A stretch of 64,000 nt of DNA from Metridium senile. Its lineage: Eukaryota > Cnidaria > Anthozoa > Actiniaria > Metridiidae. The stretch lies in NCBI GenBank assembly GCA_949775045.1, contig OX459096.1, forward strand, positions 39,707,158 through 39,771,157. The letters run 5' to 3'. The position numbers and the translations under genes are program-made. Each line of letters opens with the position of its first letter. Within the stretch, counting starts at the first letter, position 1. Positions 36,701 to 47,005 of the stretch are shown here, piece after piece. The notes beneath the pieces were generated by a model. It saw nothing but the letters and a program-made list of their open reading frames with translations, ran no database searches and was not told where the DNA came from.

Positions 36701-39193
36701 AGTCTTGAAAACAAAATAGATCAAAGTTTTTTAGTATACAACATAGTCTTGAAAACAAAATAGATCAAAGTTTTTTAGTATACAACATAGTCTTGAAAAC
36801 AAAATAGATCAAAGTTTTTTAGTATACAACATAGTCTTGAAAACAAAATAGATTAAAGTTTTTTAGTATACAACATAGTCTTGAAAAGAAAATAGATCAA
36901 AGTTTTTCAGTATACAACATAGTCTTCAAAACTAAAATAGATCAAAGTTTTTTAGTATACAACATAGTCTTGAAAACTAAAATAGATCAAAGTTTTTTAG
37001 TATACAACATAGTCTTGAAAACAAAATAGATCAAAGTTTTTTAGTATACAACATAGTCTTGAAAACAAAATAGATCAAAGTTTTTTAGTATACAACATAG
37101 TCTTGAAAACAAAATAGATCAAAGTTTTTTAGTATACAACATAGTCTTGAAAACAAAATAGATCAAAGTTTTTTAGTATACAACATAGTCTTGAAAACAA
37201 AATAGATCAAAGTTTTTTAGTATACAACATAGTCTTGAAAACAAAATAGATTAAAGTTTTTTAGTATACAACATAGTCTTGAAAACAAAATAGATCAAAG
37301 TTTTTTAGTATACAACAAAGTCTTGAAAACAAAATAGATCAAAGTTTTTTAGTATACAACAAAGTCTTGAAAACAAAATAGATCAAAGTTTTTCAGTATA
37401 CAACATAGTCTTGAAAACAAAATAGATCAAAGTTTTTCCGTATACAACATAGTCTTGAAAACAAAATAGATCAAAGTTTTTTAGTATACAACATAGTCTT
37501 GAAAACAAAATAGATCAAAGTTTTTTAGTATACAACATAGTCTTGAAAACAAAATAGATCAAAGTTTTTTAGTATACAACATAGTCTTGAAAACAAAATA
37601 GATCAAAGTTTTTCAGTATACAACATAGTTTTGAAAACAAAATAGATCAAAGTTTTTTAGTAAACAACATAGTCTTGAAAACTAAAATAGATCAAAGTTT
37701 TTTAGTAAACAACATAGTCTTGAAAACAAAATAGATCAAAGTTTTTTAGTATACAACATAGTCTTGAAAACAAAATAGATCAAAGTTTTTTAGTATACAA
37801 CATAGTCTTGAAAACAAAATAGATCAAAGTTTTTTAGTATACAACATAGTCTTGAAAACAAAATAGATCAAAGTTTTTTAGTATACAACATAGTCTTGAA
37901 AACAAAATAGATCAAAGTTTTTTAGTATACAACATAGTCTTGAAAACAAAATAGATCAAAGTTTTTTAGTATACAACAAAGTCTTGAAAACAAAATAGAT
38001 CAAAGTTTTTTAGTATACAACAAAGTCTTGAAAACAAAATAGATCAAAGTTTTTCAGTATACAACATAGTCTTGAAAACAAAATAGATCAAAGTTTTTCC
38101 GTATACAACATAGTCTTGAAAACAAAATAGATCAAAGTTTTTTAGTATACAACATAGTCTTGAAAACAAAATAGATCAAAGTTTTTCAGTATACAACATA
38201 GCCTGCATTACATCCGGTTTATTCCCCGTAATAACCGTCTGCGAAATAACGAACAAAATAGATCAAAGTTTTTTAGTAAACAGCATATTCAACAGAACTA
38301 GTAACCCAAGTTAGCCCCCAAATCCACTGCGCCTTGATTGAGAGATAAGGATTCTCATCATATTCTTAAAAATCAATAAAAAGGCACATGATATTACCTG
38401 CTTCTGTCCTGTTCTTTCCAAATCCTGCTGTTCAAGAAAGTCATAGTAACTCTGTGGTTGCCTGAATAACATGATATAATATGTCAATCAAAGGACAAAG
38501 GATGAATTTTAAATTAAAATATTATATCAAACAATAATGGTATGGTGATATAAAAAAGGAAACATCATGGTGAATTGGTAAGAGCGTTGGTCCCTCAATC
38601 TAATGTTTCCAGGTTCAAGTCCTGTTCTAACTACTTGCTGAGACTCTATTTGATTTGATTTATCCCTGATTCTAATTAGCTCAAATCATGTTTTTCATCC
38701 ACGGAGACTGGTTTGTCTCCTTGACAGTTGGGAGTCTTATATGAGGGCCATTAAATATAAATTACCAGGTAATACTGTATCTAGTCTCTCACAAAATAAA
38801 GATGTATTCTATTATTATGGTGATCTTACTCTGGAGTGGAGCCCAAGGAATGACAACTTATCTCATGGACAGGTTCTTCTTGAAACCTAAACAACGTCAA
38901 GATAATCAGTGATATTCTATGTTGGGAGTCATGATGCCAATGATGATGACAGCAGTGGTGATGCTGGTGATTATGTTGGTTATAAAGAAGATGATGATTG
39001 ATGATGATTGACGATGAGAATGAAATGAAAAGAAGGAAGTGAAATAACAATAAGAGTTATGATGGCAATGATGATGATAGCAATAATAATTATAGCAATG
39101 ATGATAATAGCAATGATGATGATAGAAATATCAGTGATGATGTCAATGATGATGATAGCAAAGATAATAAATGACAATTAAGATAATTAATTC

Positions 39194-39229
<36 letters not shown>

Positions 39230-42200
39230 GGAATTGTCTTACCTATACATTTCATTGGTACACAGAGCTGGTGTAACAACCTCCATCTCATAAATACATG
39301 TACTGATTTCCTTGATAGAAAGTATCTGTGGATATGACAAAACATGTCATTATTGTAATTATAAAAAATGTTTATTTAATAATTCATGAGAAATTGACAA
39401 AAGAAATCACAACCGTGGAGGAGGTTGCATAATATCTCAGATTCAACTTGAATTTTTCTGCTAGATTTATCTTTATTTTGACTATATTAGCAGTTTTATG
39501 ATTTCTATTATTAAGGAGATTCCGTAGTAATAGATTTTGACCCCAAATCTTCATTCACACACAAAACTTGGATAGAAAAGTGAACCTGTTAAAAGATAAT
39601 AGCGATAAAGCAATACTCGAAGTTACTTGAGCGTATCGTTCGCGAACACCTGGGTAGCACAATATTACCACAATTCTTGAAATATCTCGAAATCTGGACA
39701 TAGATTTTTATTCAAACTCAGATATGTATTTGAAAACGTGGATATCTTTAATTCAATAAAATAAAAAAGATAGGTCACCGTATTCGTTTTGGCGCTATGG
39801 CACTTGGAATGTACGAATTGTGATCTTTTAGTAATACCGACATAGCGCGCGCAAGGTGCGCGAGCTGTAGCGCGCGCTCTCGCTGGTCAAAATTGCGCAG
39901 TAGAGCGTGCGCAATGCAAAACTACGGAATCTCCTTAAGCTATAAAGTAACTGCCAGTTGAGTAACAAAGCTACAACATAAAGTAAGAAACAATGTGTAT
40001 TGTTTTTCCAGAATATATAAACACACAAGCTGAAAAATGGTTATCTTGGTTACTTTGATAGGCTTTACTTGTAAGTTACTTTGATAGGCTTTACTTGTAA
40101 GTTATTTGATAGGCTTTACTTGTAAGTTACTTTGATAGGCTTTACTTGTAAGTTACTTTGATAGGCTTTACTTGTAAGTTACTTTGATAGGTTTTACTTG
40201 TAAGTTATTTGATAGGCTTTACTTGTAAGTTACTTTGATAGGCTTTACTTGTAAGTTACTTTGATAGGCTTTACTTGTAAGTTATTTGATAGGCTTTACT
40301 TGTAAGTTACTTTGATAGGTTTTACTTGTAAGTTACTTTGATAGGCTTTACTTGTAAGTTACTTTGATAGGCTTTACTTGTAAGTTATTTGATAGGCTTT
40401 ACTTGTAAGTTATTTGATAGGTTTTACTTGTAAGTTACTTTGATAGGCTTTACTTGTAAGTTACTTTGATAGGCTTTACTTGTAAGTTATTTGATAGGCT
40501 TTACTTGTAAGTTATTTGATAGGCTTTACTTGTAGTTACTTTGATAGGCTTTACTTGTAAGTTACTTTGATAGGTTTTACTTGTAAGTTACTTTGATAGG
40601 CTTTACTTGTAAGTTACTTTGAAGGCTTTACTTGTAAGTTACTTTGATAGGCTTTACTTGTAAGTTACTTTGATAGGCTTTACTTGTAAGTTACTTTGAT
40701 AGGTTTTACTTGTAAGTTACTTTGATAGGCTTTACTTGTAAGTTACTTTGATAGGCTTTACTTGTAAGTTACTTTGATAGGCTTTACTTGTAAGTTATTT
40801 GATAGGCTTTACTTGTAAGTTACTTTGATAGGCTTTACTTGTAAGTTACTTTCAATTGATGAGTGAGCTGTGAGCTGCGTTGTGTGCAAAATAATTCACA
40901 TAGAGGTAGTGAGTGTGTGTCTGAGTCTCCCCAATTAGCCACTGGCTAAATACATTGAGACGTTAAAAAAGTGATTTATTTCTTATTTTTTATTTTATAG
41001 GCTTTACTTGTAAGTTACTTTGATAGGCTTTACTTGTAAGTTATTTGATTATACTTATAAAAGAACTGCTATGTCTTTGACAGCTCATTATTGCTTGCTC
41101 TGAACAATTCAATTCTATTCATAGTTTTGAAGCTATAACACAAAATAATGATTTTTTTAATGATTATTAATAATTAACAAAGAACACACATTATTTACAA
41201 TTCAAGAATGTGACACATGAAATAACTATAGTTCGTTAATATTATTTACATTTCTAGTAGAAAAAAATAAATTATAAAAAAAACATTCACAACAACTTAC
41301 AACTGTAATGACACACATATTTTACGAATTTATATTTTAACTTTTCTAATTATCTATGACTATAAGAATTTTACGAAAAAACAAACACTAATACGCACAA
41401 TCACACACGCACTTAACCAGATTCTTTATTTCAAAAGTAATGACTTTGTTGTTGTTAATATAATAGATAATGATTTATTGTATAGTATATATTTACCTCA
41501 TTGTGTCCATGTGGGTGACAGAAGTACAAAACATGGACCTCTCTTGGCTTGCCACCCAGTAAATCACATGTCGTACCATTACCTATCACAACTTTAAAGT
41601 ATGGCATATCTCGACCATCTAACTTTCTAGTAGGAGGCTGGAAGTAATGAAATATCAACATCAAAATATAGGGGAAACTAACGAAACTGTTGATATTTAA
41701 AGTACAGTGGAACAAAGTCTTATGGCCACCCGCTTAATACGGCCACCCCGTTATTGTGGCCAGTTTTTTAGGTCCCAATGAAATGCATGCCTATACATTT
41801 TCTATAAAATTTACCTGCTTAATACGGCCACCCCGTTAATAGGGCCACTTTGGGCTGTCCTTTCGGTGGCCAGATTAACGGGGTGCCACTGTACTTCAAT
41901 AACATCTAGATACACTACTTATGTAAACCTGGAAGTACTTCAACAAATATTCCAAAGTGAAGAGTGAAAGAAAAGTGGCAAAAAAAGAACAAAGAAGGAA
42001 GAAAGAAGGGAAGTGAGAGAGGGAAAGTGAAAGCAAGGATGGAAAAATAAAAAAGACAAAAATAGAATGATAGTTCTCATAGATCATGCCATGAAAGACT
42101 GCAAGGTTTGAGAATTTCTGATTTGGGTTTTAAAAAGATTGTTTAAATGCATTTGACAAAATATAGGACAGAAGAAAGGAAGATAGGATGCAATAGGAAA

Positions 42201-45200
42201 AAGAAAGGAAGAAATGGGGGGGGGGGGGGGGGGGGTGATAAGAGTAGGGAATGAGCCCTGGGGAGACTTATAGAAGAGAAAGACAATAAGGTAATTCCTA
42301 AAAGCATTGATCATAGAAATGTTTATTCACCTTCTTGGGTGTTCCTTGTGTTTGATCTGCAGAAGGTGGCTCTGGAGTGGGTTGTGGATCTACTTGTTTA
42401 CTTTTCTCTGGATCTGCCTTACCCAGGTAAAACTCCTGTATCTTGGATCCCTTAGATAACAAAAACAAACACAGTGATGCCTAAAGGATATATTTAACAT
42501 AACATTTATGACTTTCTGATAATTTATAATAAATATTACATTGCAATCACTACGGTTTTCGTCTTTTTGCAACCTCAGACATTCAAATGGCTAGTAGTGA
42601 AATATGTTTTTGGTTGCTGCTAATTACTCAACACCTTAAATGTTTTTGATTGACATCAGACAAAAACGTATTTTAACTTAGTGGTGCAAAGGATTCCAAC
42701 TTTGTTTCTGCTTTCAAATGTGCAATGAAAACTCTACCAGGAGTTTCTAAAATATATTTTACTATCTTTCTTAATATTGTAATCTGTGTTTGTTTTGTTT
42801 TGTTTTTTGAGATGTTGCTAGTTGTGTTTTGAAGAACTAAATATCATCGTTATTATTTTTGTCTTAAATAATACTAGTACTACCTTTTGTGTTCTTTCAT
42901 CATGAAACTGTCTAACATGCTTGTTGTGGCATAACTCATACGTCCAATATGACTCAAGCTGTCAAATATAAATTGAAAAATAGTTAGTCACAAAATATCA
43001 AATCTTATGATATTATGATGATAATGGATGGCAGAGATATATATTTTGGAGAGCCATTTCTTCATGACAATGTTTGCTAGCTAGTGAAGATACAGATACA
43101 GAGGATACAGACACTCCCCTCAGGGCTTCTCAGTGACTGTTTACAATTTCTTATGATAGATGTGGAGGAGGTATTGGACTACTAGAATCAGTTTACAATC
43201 GTGAGTATGGTTAGAGAATGCCTCTGAGACCTAACTGTTGTACCAGGAGACAGTCCCCTACTCTTTGTGAATAGCACAACAATATCTTTAAAGTCTGCCT
43301 TATATAGGATTAGAGTAAAGACAGACGGCGACCTACGGTTTTACTTATCCTTATCCTTGTCTGAAAAGACATGAAAATCTAACCATTTGCAGATATAATT
43401 ACAAAAGTAGCACCTTCTCAATTTAAAACCATAAGTATTGGTCCTGTCAGGCGCAAACCCTGCATCTCCTGCAGTGTAGTCCAGCGCTTAACCAACTAAG
43501 CCAACCGGTTGGCGGTTACACAAGTACAAGTACAAGTAAATAGTGTTGGTATTTACCCTATATGAACATCTGGCTTCATCAGCTAATGAAGCTAGAAGTC
43601 TCTCAGGTGATTGACCATAACCGTACTCTCCTGAATAAGCCTGACAATAAAATAAAAATAATATGCTTTTTAAAATATAATTAGACAGGAATGTATTCAA
43701 CTGAAAGCTTTTGGGTCTTGTTTGTGTACTGGAAACCTAATAGAGCGATTTCATATAACGCATTTTAGTATGCTAATTAGTAAAATAACATGCTAATGAG
43801 CTTCATGCTGGGGCATACAAATCTAGCGTACATAAATATGGCAATCTCGTTTTTTCGCTCGATCTGATAAGTGAACAAAATCTGTGATATATTTATTCTA
43901 ATATAAGAGCCAGTTCTGATAAATTATCTCTTAAATTTTGACGCGATTGCCATAATCATGCAAGCAATTTATGATAAATATATATGGTCACCCGTGCAAA
44001 GCTCATTAGCATATTATTCTACTCATTAGCATACTAAAATGCGTTATGTGAAATCACTCTAGAGTACAAACATTATATCCGTGCTAATTAAACAATAGAA
44101 AACAATAGAATTTGCATAAATTATCACTATTTAGTACTATTTATGTTTCACGCTTTTAATGTTTGTACTCTATTGTATTCTTTGTTAGCCTTGGGTCTTT
44201 TGTTGTTCCTATAGAATTACGTAGACTGTGTCTGGTACATGGAAGAAGCCAGCTTTTTGCCTTATTACAATACAATAGCTTTATTTGAGGAGGTAGACAC
44301 GATAACCTTTTACAACCCTCTACCTCAACCCTTTTTTGTTTTTCAACATTTTTTATGGTGTTACAAATTTCACTATATTATTTATCCTTCTTTTTTGTAT
44401 TTATGTACATAAATGGAAACTAGCAAGTAAATTAACTAGTATAGACTGCATTTGTGTTTGATATAAACGATAGGTAATAGAATGAAATTAGTAGCACCGG
44501 TAAAAAATGTTAACTTAACTTTACTGACATTCAAGCATTAGCCCTTCGTCGGAGTAAAAGCCATGTACATACCTTATTTTCAATTTGCTTGGAAGGTAGA
44601 ATGCAGTGATATTTTTCATTATTTGGTGTAGTTATAAGCACAGCATCATGACTGCTTATATAATCCTTTCCATCCTAAAAATTCAATTACTACATTAACT
44701 ACACACAGTATGCCATTGATAAAAACAACATTCTACAGTAATTACATACTGGAAAACAACTAGCTCTTAACATATATATTATTGAGAAGTAAATAAGCCC
44801 TTTTGGATATTGTACTTCGCCAGGGTAAGGTTTTCTTGATTTATTGTTTGTTTATAATTTCTGTCGGCTAAAAATCAAGAGAAACCCTTTGGTAAACAAG
44901 ACAACTTTTTTTTTGTTAAATTGTCAGCCAATAAAAGGCACTAAAAAATAATAAAAATCACACAAAAATCAAAAGAACACAGTTATGTGAATCGCTTTTT
45001 TCTTTCTTTTTATAACACTGAAATAAATGCTGCTACCAACAATAGTGTGTGTTTATAACAGGCTCTTAGAACTTGTAGTAAATAATTTACAAAGCCATCC
45101 TTGTTTACAAGCATTGAATTCATTAAGAAATCTAATACACCTACTAGAATTACTATTTCCAGTGGTATTGTATCATTTAAACAACGTTTCAATTGATCCA

Positions 45201-45457
45201 AGTTAGCAAAATTATAGGTTAATTGGAAAACTTATATAAATACTGATATCAATAAGAGTTTAAAAGTCAATTTTCTATTAAGAGCTACTCAAAACTCACA
45301 AAGGTATATTAAATACCTCGGTCCGTTGTCCTTCTCTCAGCGAAAGTGGTCCAGCCCAAGTTATACCAAATAAAACATTATCATTAAACTGTTCAACACT
45401 ATCTACTAGTAAAATTAAAGCCGAAAGAGATAAAATTATAACTTGGAAAGAACTCAT
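27714..45457 (-). CDS. ERLEC1: Erlectin (ER lectin 1, XTP3-B), complete, 465 aa
   Basis: ER-lumenal lectin that recognises trimmed N-glycans on misfolded glycoproteins and works with SEL1L/HRD1 in ER-associated degradation (family knowledge). Exons in gene order: 45317-45457, 44573-44674, 43557-43640, 42884-42958, 42331-42450, 41497-41637, 39243-39325, 38830-38886, 38398-38461, 32109-32261, 31531-31596, 31108-31155, 30751-30794, 29662-29742, 28717-28792, 27714-27776. Phases agree throughout and give 465 aa, close to the vertebrate length. The N-terminus has a hydrophobic signal peptide ([13 protein letters not shown]). Two MRH (mannose-6-phosphate receptor homology) domains are visible. The first is at about residues 106-245 ([36 protein letters not shown]). 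The second is at about 337-453 ([47 protein letters not shown]). The start at 45457 is the first ATG that opens the signal peptide. Introns are large and repeat-filled. Confidence 0.95.
27836..28212. repeat. 30-bp minisatellite in the last ERLEC1 intron
   Basis: About 13 tandem copies of a 30-bp unit (AATACCACAAAACAGGCATA plus AATATCAAAG and variants). The period of three gives artefactual open frames on both strands. A transposon interrupts the array at about 28213-28544, after which a partial unit resumes. Confidence 0.95.
28213..28545. mobile_element. Palindromic MITE(s) inserted in the 30-bp minisatellite
   Basis: The left block has TTATTGACTGAGTGGGAGG and its inverted copy CCTAACTCAGTCAATAA, around a core with GAACGAGCGCAGCGAG. 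Immediately next is a second hairpin, from ATCATATGACCCGTATTTTG to its inverse CAAAATACGGGTCATATGAT. It looks like two nested or adjacent foldback elements. I recall similar repeats from anthozoan genomes. Confidence 0.75.
28793..29661. other. ERLEC1 intron with ATCATGAGGGA-type short repeats
   Basis: Between 29080 and 29250 the motif TCATGAGGGAC and its inverse recur several times (TCCCTCATGAATATAATCAT), forming local hairpins. Otherwise I see nothing. Confidence 0.5.
29785..29945. repeat. Dispersed repeat with GGGGGTGTCCGGT blocks
   Basis: AGGGGGTGTCCGGT occurs twice about 70 bases apart, and the second block ends in a hairpin (GGGTGTCC against GGACACCCCC). It lies in an ERLEC1 intron and is probably a fragment of a non-autonomous element. 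Confidence 0.4.
31310..31400 (-). mobile_element. Penelope-like element terminus with hammerhead-type motif
   Basis: On the minus strand the sequence CTGATGAAGGGCTAAAGCTT is followed by GAAACGTC, the order of a hammerhead ribozyme core (CUGAUGA, stem II, GAAA, GUC). TTTACT before the core and AGTAAA after it can pair as stem I. The trailing block (TCAACATTTGTTACGGTGTT) recurs at 44470-44560, 54950-55045 and 63035-63545. Very short stem III hammerheads are known from Penelope-like retroelements. Confidence 0.65.
32515..38286. repeat. 44-bp minisatellite, about 130 copies, in ERLEC1 intron
   Basis: Tandem copies of a 44-bp unit (45 in a minority): ATAGATCAAAGTTTTTTAGT, then ATACAACATAGTCTTGAAAA, then CAAA. 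Diagnostic variants (ACAAAGTC, TTTTTCAG, TTTTTCCG, GATTAAAG, CTTCAAAAC) occur in fixed order in repeated blocks, which shows higher-order repetition. A 50-bp unrelated stretch interrupts the last unit (38202-38250). The array occupies the intron between exons 38398-38461 and 32109-32261. Confidence 0.98.
38562..38815 (+). mobile_element. tRNA-derived SINE
   Basis: The head has an A-box-like TGGTGAATTGGTAAGAGCG and a B-box GGTTCAAGTCC at tRNA spacing, then an unrelated body and an (ATT)-like tail near 38810. It is in an ERLEC1 intron and is not a functional tRNA: no folded acceptor arm is seen. Confidence 0.65.
38935..39180. repeat. GATGATGATAGCAAT low-complexity repeat
   Basis: Degenerate repeats of ATGATGATAGCAATAAT in an ERLEC1 intron, followed by a (TA)n tract at 39197-39226. 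Confidence 0.85.
39515..39934. mobile_element. MITE with TTAA flanks (piggyBac-like target)
   Basis: GGAGATTCCGTAGT at the left is inverted as ACTACGGAATCTCC at the right, and both ends are flanked by TTAA (39511-39514, 39935-39938). The interior near 39840-39910 is rich in GCGCGC and has no ORF of interest. Confidence 0.7.
40035..40857. repeat. 26-bp (24-bp variant) minisatellite in ERLEC1 intron
   Basis: About 31 tandem copies of TTACTTGTAAGTTACTTTGA plus TAGGCT, with 24-bp variants lacking CT. Two more copies lie at 40998-41048, separated by an inserted sequence. Confidence 0.96.
40858..40997 (+). mobile_element. SINE 3' fragment splitting the 26-bp array
   Basis: This segment interrupts the array in mid-unit. 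It contains AGCCACTGGCTAAATACATT and GAGACGTTAAAAAAGTG, a tail reminiscent of SINE 3' ends, then a T-rich end. The head is not tRNA-like as far as I can see. Confidence 0.45.
41705..41891. mobile_element. pogo/Tigger-like MITE
   Basis: The left end CAGTGGAACAAAG and right end GGGGTGCCACTG are flanked by TA at 41703-41704 and 41892-41893. Two internal copies of CTTAATACGGCCACCCCGTT are present. CAGTGGAACC-type ends with TA duplication are typical of pogo/Tigger elements. Confidence 0.75.
43080..43515 (-). mobile_element. Near full-length tRNA-headed SINE
   Basis: Read on the minus strand, the head GGCTTAGTTGGTTAAGCGC and the B-box-like GGGTTTGCGCC precede a body with AAGGATAAGGATAAGTAAAA and the GTCTCCTGGTACA block. 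The same body occurs at 20690-20905, and in part at 47309-47560 and 54215-54275. Confidence 0.65.
43743..44059. mobile_element. MITE, TA-flanked
   Basis: GAGCGATTTCATATAACGCA at the left is mirrored by TGCGTTATGTGAAATCACTC at the right, with inner arms containing TTTTAGTATGCTAAT. TA flanks are at 43741-43742 and 44060-44061. Confidence 0.8.
44062..44170. mobile_element. MITE, TA-flanked, abutting the previous one
   Basis: The left end GAGTACAAACATTA and right end TAATGTTTGTACTC are flanked by TA at 44060-44061 and 44171-44172. The left TA is the same dinucleotide as the right TA of the neighbouring MITE. Related ends occur at 47251 and 49069. Confidence 0.8.
44470..44565 (-). mobile_element. 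Penelope-like element terminus, decayed copy
   Basis: Same block as at 31310-31400 (GTAACACCGTAAAAAATGTT-like, then GCCCTTCGTCGGAGTAAAA on plus), with mutations in the hammerhead core. Confidence 0.55.
44880..45300. other. First ERLEC1 intron, AT-rich
   Basis: No repeat family or gene recognised. The short minus-strand open frame here lacks any recognisable domain. Confidence 0.4.
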
Positions 45458-45483
45458 CTTCGCCGTCTTCTCTTATCCGCCAT
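45454..45483 (-). promoter_or_regulatory. Possible upstream ORF (nine codons) overlapping the ERLEC1 start
   Basis: An ATG 26 bases upstream opens the peptide MADKRRRRR. Its TGA overlaps the ERLEC1 start codon as ATGA. The upstream ATG sits in AAGATGGCGG, which is also the usual YY1-type initiator motif, so transcription may start at or near it and the uORF may not be in all transcripts. Confidence 0.5.
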
Positions 45484-45499
45484 CTTTGTTATGACGTGT

Positions 45500-46964
45500 C
45501 TAGTACCCATGGCTCACGACCGGCAACGCGTTCACACTCCATTGGTGAGTCGTTGGGAGGGTAAGGAGGGTGTAAAACAGCGAAAATATTTTATTGGCCA
45601 TTTCTATAGATAACATAATACTTTAGAAATTCTGCGTCTGTGCAAAAAACGAGAAAATTATTTGGGCAAAACCTTTGACTTTAATAGGTTTGACACTTTT
45701 TGTCTGTAGTGGCATTTTTCGTAAATTAATTTAGCTAAGTTCTTGAATGGGAAAAGCCGACAAAGTCATTATATATTTTGCTCTATACATAGTTAATAGA
45801 TATCTATCTTCGGGTGTTGAAATTATCTTTCACGAGTGAGCACAGCGATTTTCAACACGAGAAGATAAAATTTGTATCTCCAAACGACCATGTAATGTTC
45901 TGTTTATTATATAATTATCAATGAAAATAAAATAAAACTTTTTTCGACACAATAAGTTTCCGTGAAGCTGTGTAACCATAGTGATGAAAATATGTTATTT
46001 TCTCATGTGAAGATACCAAATTTTTGAAACAGAGAAATACAGGTATTTCATTGACAATTATGTAATAAATATCTTTTCGACACATCTTTTAGCCGGTTAT
46101 CAAAAAGAGAAATGCCTTCGTTTTCCGCACTTTTTTCCGTTTACGATTTTTCGGTGTGATATCTGTTAACTGGAGGGGCTTAAGTGAGGATACTTGAACT
46201 CTTGACTTTTATAATAAATCACATTTCTAATCTATTCGCCCAAGGGATGCGGGCTAAAAAAGGAATAAGTTAAGTTACGGTTTGAGTGTCCTCGTGTCCT
46301 TGTCACGCCCTTTTTAAAGAATTTCCGAGGTTATCTTTTACTGAGGTGTTCTTTGAATTTCTAGACGATCTAACCCATACTTTTACGTTTCAATCTTCAA
46401 CAAGGTCAATCGGTAAGTTCCACTATTTTATTAAATATCAGTGACTCAGTTCCTTTACTTTTTGATCTTATAACCTTGTCATCGTTATCTATAAGCACAC
46501 TACGCAGTTTAGTACTCCCAGGCTGCAAAGGATGTCGATATTCTCATAGTATTTTTAATTAAAATCAATTTAATACAACTGAGTCTATATCGGAAATATT
46601 CTGTTCAACATCTACCTCTGCAACAGCTTGTAATGATAGTATAGTGTATGTATGAATTTATGTACTGAGTATGCACGAGGTGCCCTTGTAAGCTCTTAGT
46701 CTACCTCAGCTTTGTTTCTGTGTATCTTGTTGTTTATGTTTTTGTTTTGTTCTGGTGTGACTATCACGTCTTCGTCTTCTTGATTTCCAATATTCGATTA
46801 TTTATTTATTAAAATCCTATACAGCCAAAGGAAAAATTATCTCGCACCAAAACAAATTGCACAATCCCCTTATCCCCTCAACTATCTATCTGGTTCGTCA
46901 CAGTTTACTTCTCCCTACGGTACAATATACGAATTAACTATTCAATCACTTGGCATTAGTGCAA

Positions 46965-47004
<40 letters not shown>
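45500..47004. other. Intergenic, upstream of ERLEC1, with MITE debris
   Basis: 45780-45935 resembles part of the hairpin element at 52280-52601 (CAACACGAGAAGATAAAAT, then CCATGTAATGTTCTGTTTAT). A (TA)n tract lies at 46974-47002. No gene is recognised. Confidence 0.5.

Positions 47005-47005
<1 letters not shown>

Noticed and set aside
32515..38286. CRISPR-like array (regular 44-bp repeats over 5.7 kb)
   Set aside because: Units are contiguous with no unique spacers, and the host gene structure is clearly eukaryotic. It is a minisatellite.
38562..38640. Functional tRNA gene
   Set aside because: A- and B-box-like motifs are present but no tRNA cloverleaf with paired acceptor stem could be drawn. 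It continues into a SINE body.
43430..43515. Functional tRNA gene on the minus strand
   Set aside because: The B-box is degenerate (GGGTTTGCGCC) and the sequence continues into the SINE body shared with other loci.
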